A DNA stretch of 64,000 bases from Candidatus Saccharibacteria bacterium UBA6040 (GTDB taxonomy: Bacteria > Patescibacteriota > Saccharimonadia > Saccharimonadales > Saccharimonadaceae): assembly GCA_002429245.1 (NCBI GenBank), contig DIZA01000006.1, positions 248,001-312,000 on the forward strand, given 5' to 3'. Within the stretch, counting starts at the first letter, position 1; each line of letters opens with the position of its first letter. The translations under genes and the position numbers were made by a program. The notes beneath the pieces were generated by a model. It saw only the letters and a program-made list of their open reading frames with translations, was not told the origin of the DNA and did not search any database. Below are positions 15,009-24,548 of this stretch, piece after piece.

Positions 15009-15623
15009 CTAGTTAGCGAGCGCGGTGTAAGTCACACTGTTGGTGTATGTACCTGATGGCGTAGCCGTGCTGACAGCAACGCCGTACCAGACAGTTGTAG
15101 TGTCGTTTGACGCAGTTGCTGCGGTTGTCTTAAGTGTTTGCGGTGATGCGGTTGCAGGAACGGCTGCGAATTTGATTGTTCCGCTAATTGCCGCGTTTGC
15201 TCCACCAGTTGTAGGGCCGGCACCGAACGTACCAAGACTGTCTACGCGGTAGCCCCATGTGTCAGCTACTTCGGCAATAGGTGTACCAAATGTACCAGCC
15301 GTTGCGGGAATGGTGTTAGCGCCTGATGTAAGTGCGCTTGCTGCGCCTGTTTCATTAAGCTTTAGTGTGTATCCAGCTGCGTCGTTTGTGCTAACAGTAA
15401 CAGTGTCGCTGGCGATAGTTTGGACGCCTACGCCTGTTGGTGTTGAGTCAAGGTTGACGGTACCGGAGCTTGTAAGCAGTGTAATAATTGAGCCGATAGC
15501 TGAACTAACGGTCGTCGACGTTGTTAAAGCGTTCGCTTGTACAGACGATACGACGGCAACAAGGGCAATAGCAAAGATAGGCACTGACGCAAGGGCGGTT
15601 ACCTTTTTGATTGATTGGTTCAT
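15009..15623 (-). CDS. Secreted WxL-like beta protein, paralogue 1
   Basis: 204 aa, start ATG at 15621-15623 with AAAGGA upstream. The signal peptide covers residues 1-32 (ending VQANA). The remainder is a Thr/Ala-rich beta protein with DTWGYRVDS, TVWYGVAV and the C-terminal GTYTNSVTYTA motif, homologous by eye to the gene at 13449-14084 but lacking its cysteines. It is the first gene of the three-gene minus-strand operon. Probably a surface-exposed structural or adhesive protein. Confidence 0.6.
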   Translation of the reverse strand: MNQSIKKVTALASVPIFAIALVAVVSSVQANALTTSTTVSSAIGSIITLLTSSGTVNLDSTPTGVGVQTIASDTVTVSTNDAAGYTLKLNETGAASALTSGANTIPATAGTFGTPIAEVADTWGYRVDSLGTFGAGPTTGGANAAISGTIKFAAVPATASPQTLKTTAATASNDTTTVWYGVAVSTATPSGTYTNSVTYTALAN

Positions 15624-15797
15624 GCTCGTTGATTCCTTTTTTGTATGTGGTGTTGGATTACTATTTATTACGTATGGTCTCATTAAAACATAAGGGATAT
15701 CAAACTACAATATGATTATGTTTAAGGGGTAAAATTATGGATAAACGACGTCGAGGGGGTTTAAAAAACACCCTAAAGAGAGTAAAATACTCAAGTT

Positions 15798-17213
15798 ATG
15801 GCAATTATATTTAAACGAACAAAAATTTTAGCAACGCTCGGACCAATCACGAGTACTCCCGAAATGATCACTGACCTGATCGCTGCGGGGACAAATGGCT
15901 TCCGACTTAACTTTAGCCACGGTGATTACGCAGAGCGTGATGATCAAATCAATTGGATTCGCGAAGCGAGTCGTAAAAACGGTAAGCCTGTTGCAATTCT
16001 TCAAGACCTTCAAGGTCCAAAGATTCGCCTCGGTATGCTTAATGAGAACATGGATGTCAAAAAAGGTGACGAAATCATTCTTGATAACGCCGCTGAACAT
16101 AATGGCAATGTGCTTCCTATTCAATATAACCTCGCTGAAAAGGTAAAAGTGGGCGAACCTATTTACATCTTTGATGGCAAGGTTCGTACAACAGTTATTG
16201 AGATTACCTCAGACACTGCAATTAAAGTACGTATCGAAAACGACGGGACACTAATGAGTAAGAAGGGGATTAACCTTCCTGATACAGACTTCGGTGGTGA
16301 CATTCTGACTGCCAAAGACCTTAAAGACATTGAATACGGTCTGACAAAAGACATCGATTTTGTTGCTCTCAGCTTTGTGCAGAGCGTTGATGACATCAAT
16401 AACCTTCGACAAATTCTCGTCGCTGGTGGTTCTCATGCCCAAATTATTGCCAAGATTGAAACCAAAGCTGCTATTAAAGATGACGTTATGGAACAAATCG
16501 TGATTGCCTCTGATGGTATCATGGTTGCTCGTGGTGACCTCGCCGTTGAAGCGGGTGCGGAAGTTGTGCCTATTGTCCAACGTCGCCTCATCTCTCTCTG
16601 TCGTAAGCACGGTAAACTAAGTATCGTTGCAACACAAATGATGGCAAGTATGGTTGATAACCCAGAGCCAACTCGTGCCGAAGTGAGTGATGTTGCAAAC
16701 GCTGTTATTCAAGGTGCCGACAGTGTTATGTTGTCAGACGAGACCGCTAATGGTAAATACCCACTGGAAACAGTCGGTGCAATGAAGCGAGTTATTCTCT
16801 ATACACAAGAGAATGTTCCTGTTTCACCACTTCACGATTACGCGATTGCCAAGAATGTTCAACTAGACGCAATTAGTGCTGCTGCAGTTAGTCTGGCCGA
16901 ACAACTGGGCGTCGACGCAATTATTGCCGAGACGAAGTCTGGTGCAACTGCGGCAAATATCGCTGCACACCGTCCAAACCTGCCTATTATTAGCGTGACA
17001 AGCGAAATGCGTTCGGCGCAACAACTTGGGCTGAACTATGCAAACCGTAGCTATGTTCGCCCAGACAGCGAAGAGGCCGGATTTGATCTGTTTAAAGAGC
17101 TAAAAGCGGATGGCTTATTTGGCGAAGGCCCAGTGACGGTCATTATTGTGAGTGGACAACAACCCGGTATTATCGGAACTACTGACACAATCAAAGTCCG
17201 CGTGCTAGAATAA
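15798..17213 (+). CDS. pyk: Pyruvate kinase
   Basis: Catalyses phosphoenolpyruvate + ADP to pyruvate + ATP, the last step of glycolysis. The 471 aa match the usual length. Motifs seen: KILATLGP at the N-terminus, GFRLNFSHG, LQDLQGPKIR, IAKIETKAA, the active-site block VARGDLAVEAG and SDETANGKYPLE. The C-terminal allosteric domain is complete. A TAAAAT box at 15783-15788 lies 9 nt before the ATG. First of a pyk-pgk-tpiA cluster. Confidence 0.97.
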   Translation: MAIIFKRTKILATLGPITSTPEMITDLIAAGTNGFRLNFSHGDYAERDDQINWIREASRKNGKPVAILQDLQGPKIRLGMLNENMDVKKGDEIILDNAAEHNGNVLPIQYNLAEKVKVGEPIYIFDGKVRTTVIEITSDTAIKVRIENDGTLMSKKGINLPDTDFGGDILTAKDLKDIEYGLTKDIDFVALSFVQSVDDINNLRQILVAGGSHAQIIAKIETKAAIKDDVMEQIVIASDGIMVARGDLAVEAGAEVVPIVQRRLISLCRKHGKLSIVATQMMASMVDNPEPTRAEVSDVANAVIQGADSVMLSDETANGKYPLETVGAMKRVILYTQENVPVSPLHDYAIAKNVQLDAISAAAVSLAEQLGVDAIIAETKSGATAANIAAHRPNLPIISVTSEMRSAQQLGLNYANRSYVRPDSEEAGFDLFKELKADGLFGEGPVTVIIVSGQQPGIIGTTDTIKVRVLE

Positions 17214-17242
17214 AAGCATTAGTGTAAACGGTGGGTAAATTG

Positions 17243-18466
17243 ATGGGCTTCTTTAAACTGACAATTCGTGACGTGCCACTCGACAACCAGGTTGTATTGG
17301 TACGAGCTGACTACAATGTTCCTCTTAACAGCGAAGGCAAGATTAGCGATGATCTTCGTATCAAAGCGAGTCTTCCGACGTTGCACTACTTGCACGACCA
17401 CAACTGTAAGATTGTTATCATGAGTCACCTTGGTCGCCCTGAGGGTAGGGACCCAAAGTTTAGCTTGAAACAAGTTGCGACTCGTCTTTCAGAACTAATG
17501 GATCACCCAGTTATCTTTGTTGACGACACGATTGGTGACAAGGTGAAACAAGCAATTAAGCAAGCCCCGGCTCACTCAATTATCTTGCTCGAAAACCTTC
17601 GTTACTACAAAGAAGAAGAAGCGGATGACGAAGGCTTTGCAAAGAATATCGCAGCATCAACCGGTGCTCGTTACTTTGTTCAAGACGGCTTTGGTGTCGT
17701 TCACCGCGCACATGCCAGTACGCATGCGATTACCCTATGTATTCCAAGTGTCTCTGGTCTTCTGCTCGAGCGTGAATACACAACAATTACTGGCGCAATG
17801 CAGAACCCAGAGCGACCCCTTGTTGCTGTTATGGGTGGTGCAAAGATTGGCGACAAGATCGCCGTTATTGAACGATTTGTTGAGGTTGCAGATAAGATTA
17901 TTATCGGTGGCGCAATGGCTAACACTTTCCTTGCCTATAAAGGCGTAGCGATGGGTGCAAGCAAGCTTGAGTCTGACCAGAATGAGACACTCGATCGTAT
18001 TTATCACGCCGCCCACGAGAAAGTAGGCGATGACGTCGATAATTTTATTATTCTGCCTTCTGACGTCGCTGTTGCGACTGAGATCTCTCCAGAAAGTCCT
18101 CGTAAAAACGTGGCCCTTGACCAAATTGGCGCCGAAGACATTGTTCTTGACGTCGGTGACGCTTCAATCGAGAAAATCGTTGAAGTCGTAGCGGATGCAA
18201 AAACAGTTATCTGGAATGGAACACTTGGCTATGCGGAGCTTCCTGAGTTTGCGCATGGATCTGCCCGACTGGCTCTTTCACTTGCGACACAACCACAGAC
18301 CACGTCAATTATTGGTGGTGGCGATACGGCTGATTTCGTACTCAAATGGGATAGTGCTGACGGCGCAAGCTTTACGCACGTTTCTACTGGTGGCGGCGCA
18401 AGTCTCGAACTGATGGCTGGTGACAAATTACCGGGGATAGAGAGTTTGCTAGATGCTCGCAAATAA
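17243..18466 (+). CDS. pgk: Phosphoglycerate kinase
   Basis: Converts 1,3-bisphosphoglycerate + ADP to 3-phosphoglycerate + ATP. About 407 aa. Motifs: VLVRADYNVPL, MSHLGRPEGRDPKFSL, LLENLRYYKEEE, GGAKIGDKI, and the nucleotide site VIWNGTLGYAE and GGGDTADF. The chosen start is ATG 17243, with a GTG at 17231 also in frame. It begins 29 nt after pyk. Confidence 0.96.
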   Translation: MGFFKLTIRDVPLDNQVVLVRADYNVPLNSEGKISDDLRIKASLPTLHYLHDHNCKIVIMSHLGRPEGRDPKFSLKQVATRLSELMDHPVIFVDDTIGDKVKQAIKQAPAHSIILLENLRYYKEEEADDEGFAKNIAASTGARYFVQDGFGVVHRAHASTHAITLCIPSVSGLLLEREYTTITGAMQNPERPLVAVMGGAKIGDKIAVIERFVEVADKIIIGGAMANTFLAYKGVAMGASKLESDQNETLDRIYHAAHEKVGDDVDNFIILPSDVAVATEISPESPRKNVALDQIGAEDIVLDVGDASIEKIVEVVADAKTVIWNGTLGYAELPEFAHGSARLALSLATQPQTTSIIGGGDTADFVLKWDSADGASFTHVSTGGGASLELMAGDKLPGIESLLDARK

Positions 18467-18503
18467 GCTACACTTAACTGCAATAAGCATAAGCGGTAAT
18501 TAA

Positions 18504-19274
18504 ATGGCACGAGATAAAGCGCTCATTGTCGGGAACTGGAAAATGAACCTCGGTGTACACGAGGCTAGCTTGTATCTACACAAGCTGAGTAAAGTGGTAA
18601 AAATCCACCGAAATGTGGAAGTCGTGATTGCTCCAACAATGTTGACACTGCAAACATTGAGCCTTCAAGTGAATCTTCGTCAAATCAAGCTTGCTGCCCA
18701 GAACTTTTACTGGCGCGACCATGGTGCATATACCGGTGAGGTATCGGCATCACAACTTCGTGGTATCGTGCAGTTTGCGCTTGTTGGCCACTCAGAACGT
18801 CGTTATGTCTTTAACGAGTCCGACAAAGATACCCGCGCTAAGGTACAGGCCGCTATTCGTAACGATATTCGCCCTATTCTTTGTGTCGGCGAAACATTGA
18901 GTGAACGCACGGCAAATGAAACCAAGGATGTCCTGTTTGATCAACTGATTGGTGGTCTTGCGAATGTGACAAGCGAAGAACTTGATAGAGTCGTTATTGC
19001 CTACGAGCCAGTTTGGGCCATTGGAACGGGCAAGAACGCCGTTCCTGAAGACGTCATGAATGCTATCCAGGCAATTCGAAGTCAATTGAAGCATCTGTAT
19101 GGCGCAAAGGCTGCAGACGGTGTTCAGGTCCTGTACGGCGGAAGCGTCACTGCTGATAGCGCAGCAACCTACCTTGCCTTGCCTGACGTTGACGGACTAC
19201 TCATCGGTGGCGCAAGTCTCGATGATCACGCATTTGCATCTATTATTGAAAAAGCATACGTAAGTAAGAAATAG
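18504..19274 (+). CDS. tpiA: Triosephosphate isomerase
   Basis: Interconverts dihydroxyacetone phosphate and glyceraldehyde 3-phosphate. 256 aa, complete. Active-site signatures: NWKMN (Lys), VGHSERR (His), AYEPVWAIGTGK (catalytic Glu) and the phosphate loops YGGSV and LIGGASL. Third gene of the glycolytic cluster, 37 nt after pgk. Confidence 0.97.
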   Translation: MARDKALIVGNWKMNLGVHEASLYLHKLSKVVKIHRNVEVVIAPTMLTLQTLSLQVNLRQIKLAAQNFYWRDHGAYTGEVSASQLRGIVQFALVGHSERRYVFNESDKDTRAKVQAAIRNDIRPILCVGETLSERTANETKDVLFDQLIGGLANVTSEELDRVVIAYEPVWAIGTGKNAVPEDVMNAIQAIRSQLKHLYGAKAADGVQVLYGGSVTADSAATYLALPDVDGLLIGGASLDDHAFASIIEKAYVSKK

Positions 19275-19288
19275 GAAGGGGCAACAGC

Positions 19289-20290
19289 ATGCAAGACATA
19301 GACTTTGACGAAATTGACCGAGCTGTCGGCTCTGTAACGGGCAAGAGTACTGAGTTCAGTACCGCTTCAACAAGCCCTGATCCGAGTATCCCTGCAGAAA
19401 CGATTGAAACTGAAACCCCTATCGATACAGCCGAAGCACCCGTAGCGACATTACCTTCACCTGCAGCCCGTCGAAGCACGGGGCGATTTATGGATGTTGT
19501 TCACCCTTCTTCAGATATGCGTCCGAATGGCATGCCTGCGCCAACTCCTCGTCGCGAAGAAGCGATACCCGAGCGAGCTGAGGTCGTTGATTCTCCAGAA
19601 GAACCCATTGTTGAACTAATTGCACCGAGCACCGCTTTTCACTGGCCAGACCCAATTGAAGTGGCGGGATCAGCACCGGTTGAAGAAACGCCTGCTTCTA
19701 AGCCGGCTGTTGAAGAACTACCACCAGTCACCTCTCCTAGCGAAGAAGACCTAGATCTTATTGATGATGAAGATGAAGAAGCGGCACCACTTGAGTCACC
19801 ATTCTTAACGGATGCAAAAGTCGAAAAACGACCACTTGGTGCATTTTCGACAGCTGACACTAGCTTGGGCTTGCCACTACTTGAGGACTTTCCCACACCA
19901 GCTACGGAAGCGACACCAGCTCCTGCTCCAGAAATTGAGCAAGAAACGGCCGAGATCCCGGCCGAATTGCACCCAGACCTCCTTTTACTCGATGCGCATA
20001 GCGAAGATGAAGAAGTCCCCGAACTTCTTCCAGAGCACACCGACACAGCTCCTGAAAATGATATTCCTACAGGTCCAACCTCGATTACACAGCAGTATAA
20101 AGAACAACCAAGTACTGCTAGTCAGCCATCAGGTGCAATCTTTGATACTGAAGCATATCATCAGCCACTCGCACACACGGCCAAGAAACGCTCAAACGTC
20201 ACCATTATTGTGTGGATCGTTGCGTTGATTCTTGTCGGTGGTGGCCTTGGCGCTGGTATCTACTTTGTCGTCCTGCCAATGCTTGGCTAG
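19289..20290 (+). CDS. Acidic, Pro/Glu-rich single-pass membrane protein, unknown
   Basis: 333 aa. Start ATG 19289 follows AGGAAGGGG. Residues 1-300 are low-complexity, rich in Glu, Asp, Pro, Thr and Ser, and probably disordered. Residues about 305-330 form one C-terminal membrane helix (VTIIVWIVALILVGG). No family is recognised. It lies 14 nt after tpiA, so it is probably co-transcribed. The topology suggests a tail-anchored protein with a long cytoplasmic disordered region. Confidence 0.65.
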   Translation: MQDIDFDEIDRAVGSVTGKSTEFSTASTSPDPSIPAETIETETPIDTAEAPVATLPSPAARRSTGRFMDVVHPSSDMRPNGMPAPTPRREEAIPERAEVVDSPEEPIVELIAPSTAFHWPDPIEVAGSAPVEETPASKPAVEELPPVTSPSEEDLDLIDDEDEEAAPLESPFLTDAKVEKRPLGAFSTADTSLGLPLLEDFPTPATEATPAPAPEIEQETAEIPAELHPDLLLLDAHSEDEEVPELLPEHTDTAPENDIPTGPTSITQQYKEQPSTASQPSGAIFDTEAYHQPLAHTAKKRSNVTIIVWIVALILVGGGLGAGIYFVVLPMLG

Positions 20291-20331
20291 GGAAGTCGTC
20301 TCAAACGACCGACTATAGTCCACAAGTAAGC

Positions 20332-20337
20332 TATAAT
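20332..20337 (+). promoter_or_regulatory. -10 box of the UvrD/PcrA gene
   Basis: TATAAT exactly 7 nt before the ATG at 20345, predicting a leaderless mRNA. Confidence 0.7.
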
Positions 20338-20344
20338 AAGAGTA

Positions 20345-22459
20345 ATGAATTTACTTGAGGGTTTAAACGAGGCACAAGCCACGGCGGTCGAAGTTGCGAA
20401 AGGTCCGTTGCTTATTTTGGCAGGTGCTGGCAGTGGTAAAACGAAGACACTGACACACCGTATCGCACACTTGATTGCGAATGAGGGGATTTGGCCAAGC
20501 CAGATTCTGGCGGTGACTTTTACGAATAAAGCCGCAAAAGAAATGCGCGACCGACTTGGACGTTTGCTTGACCAAGACAGTACGAGACGCGACTTTATGC
20601 CGTGGATGGGAACATTCCACGGTATCTGCGTTCGATTACTTCGACAGGATGGACAGTCGATCGGCGTTAGTCGCAACTTTGTGATTTATGATGAAGATGA
20701 CCGCCAGTCACTGATTAAGCAGGCGATGAAGCAACTATCGTTAGTCGATAGGGAGATGAAGCCGTCTCAAATTAGTGGATTGATCTCTAACGCAAAGAAC
20801 CAAATGATTGATCCCGATGAGTTCGAGGCTTCAGCCGGCTATCCATACCAAAAGAATGTTGCGAAAGTCTATCGTAAATATGAAGAGATGCGTAAGAATG
20901 CAGGTGCTTTAGATTTTGACGATCTCCTGCTTGACGGCGTTCGTCTGCTTCGTGACGCACCTGACATTCGTGATAAATGGCGAACTCATTTCAAACACAT
21001 TTTGATTGATGAGTATCAAGACACGAACGCTGCTCAGTATCAAATCGTTAAATTATTGATCAATGATGACCAGAATATCTGTGTCGTTGGCGACGACTGG
21101 CAGTCGATTTATAGTTGGCGTGGTGCTGATTTTACAAACATTCTTAACTTTGAGCGCGACTTTCCTGGCGCAACAGTTGTGAAGCTTGAACAAAATTATC
21201 GAAGTACTGGTAATATTCTTGAAGCTGCCGGCAACGTGATCGAAAAGAACACACAGAGGACCGATAAGAAACTTTGGACGGCGGCAGGTCCTGGCTCACC
21301 AGTACAAGTACACGGCGTTTATGATGAGGCCGAAGAGGCACGTATGGTTGCAGAGCGGATCTCGACACATGTCGCAATGAAAGCACGATCATACGGTGAC
21401 TTCGCCGTACTGTATAGGACAAATGCCCAGAGCTATACGTTAGAACGTGCATTCTTACAGCTCCGTATCCCCTACCAATTAGTTGGTGGTGTTCGCTTCT
21501 ACGACCGTAAAGAAATTAAAGATATTATTGCCTATCTTCGGTTGCTCTATCAGCCAAATGATCGTATGAGCTTTACTCGAATCGCCAACGTCCCCGGTCG
21601 CGGTGTCGGTGCGACGAGCCTCGAGAAATTCCTAAATTGGCAGTCAGAGCATGGCTTCGATATTATTACAGCGCTTGGTCATATTGAAGATACTCATGTC
21701 GTGACAGGTAAGGCACGTATGGGACTTGCTTCTCTTGGTCGTGCGCTGAGGACGTTACAAGTACGAATTGAAACAGCATCACCAACCGAACTGATCGAAG
21801 CGGTTGTTTCGACAACTGGGTATCGTGATTATATTTTGGACGGAACTCCTCAGGCTGAAGACAGGGAGGCGAACATTGGATCACTACTTTCTGATGCACA
21901 GACGTTCACTGATTTAGCTGACTTTCTCGAAGAGGTCGCCTTAATGTCGAGCGCCGATAAGTCGGCTGATGGACAAAAAGTGACCTTGATGACGCTTCAC
22001 GCTGCCAAGGGTCTCGAGTTCCCTGTCGTCTTTATCATCGGTATGGAAGAGGGTATTATCCCGCACGCTCGTGTCTTTGATGTGGCGCCAGCTGAACTCG
22101 AAGAAGAACGACGCTTGGCATATGTCGGGATGACACGTGCTCGAGAAGAACTACACCTTAGCTATGCCTACAGTCGTTTGCAATACGGACAGCGTACCTA
22201 TAATCCTACATCACGATTTATTGCTGATATGGGTGATCAAATTTCCCTGACGAATGCTACTCCCGGAATCATGGGACAACAAGAGGACGAACCGTTCTAT
22301 AGCGACGAGATTGGCCTCGAAGTTGGTGACGGCGTACGGTCTGCAGCTTTTGGTGTAGGTGAGGTGATTGATGTTGACGGATTAGCTGTCACGATTCAGT
22401 TCTCGAACGGACAGACAAAAAAGCTTAATGCCGAGTACGCTCATCTGGAAAAGCTATAG
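20345..22459 (+). CDS. pcrA: UvrD/PcrA-type DNA helicase
   Basis: ATP-dependent 3'-5' DNA helicase of superfamily 1 used in excision repair and replication restart. 704 aa. Motif I AGAGSGKTKTLTHR, motif Ia AVTFTNKAAKEM, motif II DEYQDTNAAQ, motif III GDDWQSIYSWRGAD, motif IV EQNYRS, motif V VTLMTLHAAKGLEFP, motif VI YVGMTRAREELHLSYA. A C-terminal Tudor-like domain (GDGVRSAAFGVGEVIDVDG) as in PcrA follows. uvrA and uvrC lie further along the window. Confidence 0.93.
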   Translation: MNLLEGLNEAQATAVEVAKGPLLILAGAGSGKTKTLTHRIAHLIANEGIWPSQILAVTFTNKAAKEMRDRLGRLLDQDSTRRDFMPWMGTFHGICVRLLRQDGQSIGVSRNFVIYDEDDRQSLIKQAMKQLSLVDREMKPSQISGLISNAKNQMIDPDEFEASAGYPYQKNVAKVYRKYEEMRKNAGALDFDDLLLDGVRLLRDAPDIRDKWRTHFKHILIDEYQDTNAAQYQIVKLLINDDQNICVVGDDWQSIYSWRGADFTNILNFERDFPGATVVKLEQNYRSTGNILEAAGNVIEKNTQRTDKKLWTAAGPGSPVQVHGVYDEAEEARMVAERISTHVAMKARSYGDFAVLYRTNAQSYTLERAFLQLRIPYQLVGGVRFYDRKEIKDIIAYLRLLYQPNDRMSFTRIANVPGRGVGATSLEKFLNWQSEHGFDIITALGHIEDTHVVTGKARMGLASLGRALRTLQVRIETASPTELIEAVVSTTGYRDYILDGTPQAEDREANIGSLLSDAQTFTDLADFLEEVALMSSADKSADGQKVTLMTLHAAKGLEFPVVFIIGMEEGIIPHARVFDVAPAELEEERRLAYVGMTRAREELHLSYAYSRLQYGQRTYNPTSRFIADMGDQISLTNATPGIMGQQEDEPFYSDEIGLEVGDGVRSAAFGVGEVIDVDGLAVTIQFSNGQTKKLNAEYAHLEKL

Positions 22460-22491
22460 CATTTTTAATTCAGAATCAAGAACATGTTTGG

Positions 22492-22497
22492 TATAAT
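22492..22497 (+). promoter_or_regulatory. Extended -10 box of the Rpf-like gene
   Basis: TGGTATAAT. The transcript would have a leader of about 30 nt, with AGGGG roughly 15 nt before the ATG at 22535. Confidence 0.6.
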
Positions 22498-22534
22498 GGT
22501 CAGAGCACACGAGTAGGGGTGTCAATAACAATTC

Positions 22535-23743
22535 ATGAGTATAAATCTCCGTAAATCCACCACATCGAGGGTAATTTGGGGCGTTGGTATTGTCCTCGCT
22601 CTTCTTTTAATTGGACTGACTTCTTTCGTTATTCACCAAAAAGCACACGCTCAATCGGGGTCTGGTGGACACCTTATTACCATTCACGATCGAGGTGAAG
22701 AAAAAGTACTTCTTAGTGATGCAGCAACAATCGGTGACGTCTTGAAAGGTGCGGGCATTACGCTGGATAGCCACGATGCAGTCGAACCCGCTACCTCACA
22801 GAAACTTATCGCTACAGAATACCAAGTAAATATTTATCGCGCCCGACCGGTCACCGTTGTCGATGGCTCAACTCGTCAAAAGATTGTTACGGCATATCAA
22901 ACAGCTGAGCAGATTGCGAAAGACGCAGGTATTACGTTGTACGCAGAAGATACGACAACATTAACTCGATCTGATGATATCTTGGCCGACGGTGCAGGGC
23001 TTGAACTGCGTATTACTCGAGCCGTGCCATTTACGTTTACACTCTATGGCAGTAGTTCAACCGTACGAACGCAGGCGAAAACGGTCGGCGATATGTTGAA
23101 AGAAAAGGGTATTACACTTGGGGCAAGTGATCGCACCTCACTTCCGCTGACTGCGGCAATAACGGCAAACACGGAAGTTCGCGTCTGGCGTGAAGGTAAG
23201 CAAACGATTACGGTCGAAGAGCCAATCGCCTTCGATACCACGCAAATTAAAGATGCCGATCGTGACTACGGATATAAAGCAATCCAAACCGCAGGTGTGA
23301 ATGGGACAAAGAACGTGACCTACGAAGTGGAAATTCAGGACGGTGTTGAAGTGAACCGAACTGCCATCGCGAGCCTGACAACCCTAGCCCCTTCAAATCA
23401 AGTTGTTATTATTGGTGCAAAATTACCGACACCAACTAATCCAACCGAGAACCAAGCACTCGGTCACATTATGATGCTCAATGCTGGGTATGGTGAAGAT
23501 CAGTGGTCATGTTTGTACACGCTGTGGATACATGAGTCTGGATGGCGTACGACTGCTGGTAACCAATCTTCGGGCGCATACGGTATTCCGCAGTCACTTC
23601 CTGCTACCAAGATGGCTGCTTATGGATCTGATTACTTAACGAATGCACAAACCCAGATTTCATGGGGGCTTGACTACATCAAAGGTCGTTACGGATCACC
23701 ATGTAGCGCCTGGGATTCATGGCAAATAAAGGGCTGGTACTAG
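22535..23743 (+). CDS. Rpf-like cell-wall hydrolase (DUF348-G5-lysozyme-like)
   Basis: 402-aa exported protein. One N-terminal membrane segment (residues about 14-36) is followed by three DUF348 repeats (markers TIGDVLKGAGITLD, TAEQIAKDAGITLY, TVGDMLKEKGITLG), a G5 domain (about 225-305) and a C-terminal transglycosylase-like domain. That last domain holds the catalytic-type Glu in WIHESGWRTTAGN and the signature GAYGIPQSLPATKMA. The layout matches resuscitation-promoting factors of Actinobacteria and aggregation-promoting factors of Firmicutes, which cleave peptidoglycan. It could remodel its own or a host wall. Confidence 0.85.
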   Translation: MSINLRKSTTSRVIWGVGIVLALLLIGLTSFVIHQKAHAQSGSGGHLITIHDRGEEKVLLSDAATIGDVLKGAGITLDSHDAVEPATSQKLIATEYQVNIYRARPVTVVDGSTRQKIVTAYQTAEQIAKDAGITLYAEDTTTLTRSDDILADGAGLELRITRAVPFTFTLYGSSSTVRTQAKTVGDMLKEKGITLGASDRTSLPLTAAITANTEVRVWREGKQTITVEEPIAFDTTQIKDADRDYGYKAIQTAGVNGTKNVTYEVEIQDGVEVNRTAIASLTTLAPSNQVVIIGAKLPTPTNPTENQALGHIMMLNAGYGEDQWSCLYTLWIHESGWRTTAGNQSSGAYGIPQSLPATKMAAYGSDYLTNAQTQISWGLDYIKGRYGSPCSAWDSWQIKGWY

Positions 23744-23747
23744 GACG

Positions 23748-24521
23748 ATGGCTGGTCCAAAGAAATCACTAGGACAGCATTGGTTAAAAGATAGGCAAGT
23801 ACTGGCGGATATCGCCGAAGCTGCCGAAATTACGCCACTTGATACGGTGCTTGAAATTGGACCTGGATTAGGAACATTGACGAGTGAATTGCTTCGTCGG
23901 GCCGAGAAAGTGATCGCTGTTGAGCTTGATGAAGAACTCGCAGCGAAACTACCAGGTCAATTTCCTGGTAAAACACTTCAGGTGATCAATGAAGATATTC
24001 TCGATTTCGATCTGAGTGTACTGCCAAAGAATTACATCGTTGTTGCTAATGTCCCTTACTACATTACTTCGAAAATTATTAAGAAACTTTTAACCAGTGA
24101 TAACAAGCCAAAAACAACCGTCCTACTGATTCAAAAAGAAGTTGCAGAACGTCTTGCGGCGGAACCCGGCAACATGAGTATTCTCAGTATTAGCGCCCAG
24201 ATTTACGGTGAAGTAGAACTTGATCAAATGGTACCTGCGCATTTCTTTACGCCACCACCAAAAGTCGATAGTCAAGTTGTTGTCGTGCGAACGCGGCCAG
24301 AACCACTTATTCATCCAGAAGATGAAAAAGCATTCTTTCGTGTCGTCAAAGCGGGCTTCTCATCAAAGCGTAAAAAACTACGCAGTAGTATTGCTGCGGG
24401 CTTGGGTATTTCAAAACCTGACGCTGAAGTACTTCTAAAGAAAGCCGACATTCATCCTGATGATCGTGCTGAGGCGCTGGCAATCAATCAGTGGATTGAT
24501 CTTATGAAAATTGTCGGTTAA
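23748..24521 (+). CDS. rsmA: 16S rRNA dimethyladenosine transferase
   Basis: KsgA family SAM-dependent methyltransferase that dimethylates two adjacent adenosines near the 3' end of 16S rRNA. 257 aa. Seen: KKSLGQHWLKD (usually GQNFL; Trp for Phe here), EIGPGLGTLT (SAM site), VIAVELDEEL and VANVPYYIT (catalytic NxPY motif). It starts 4 nt after the Rpf-like gene. Confidence 0.95.
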   Translation: MAGPKKSLGQHWLKDRQVLADIAEAAEITPLDTVLEIGPGLGTLTSELLRRAEKVIAVELDEELAAKLPGQFPGKTLQVINEDILDFDLSVLPKNYIVVANVPYYITSKIIKKLLTSDNKPKTTVLLIQKEVAERLAAEPGNMSILSISAQIYGEVELDQMVPAHFFTPPPKVDSQVVVVRTRPEPLIHPEDEKAFFRVVKAGFSSKRKKLRSSIAAGLGISKPDAEVLLKKADIHPDDRAEALAINQWIDLMKIVG

Positions 24522-24533
24522 TAGCGCTCGTGC

Positions 24534-24539
24534 TAAAAT
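24534..24539 (+). promoter_or_regulatory. Extended -10 box of the LamG pilin gene
   Basis: TGC-TAAAAT, 9 nt before the ATG at 24549. Confidence 0.5.
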
Positions 24540-24548
24540 ACTGACAAC

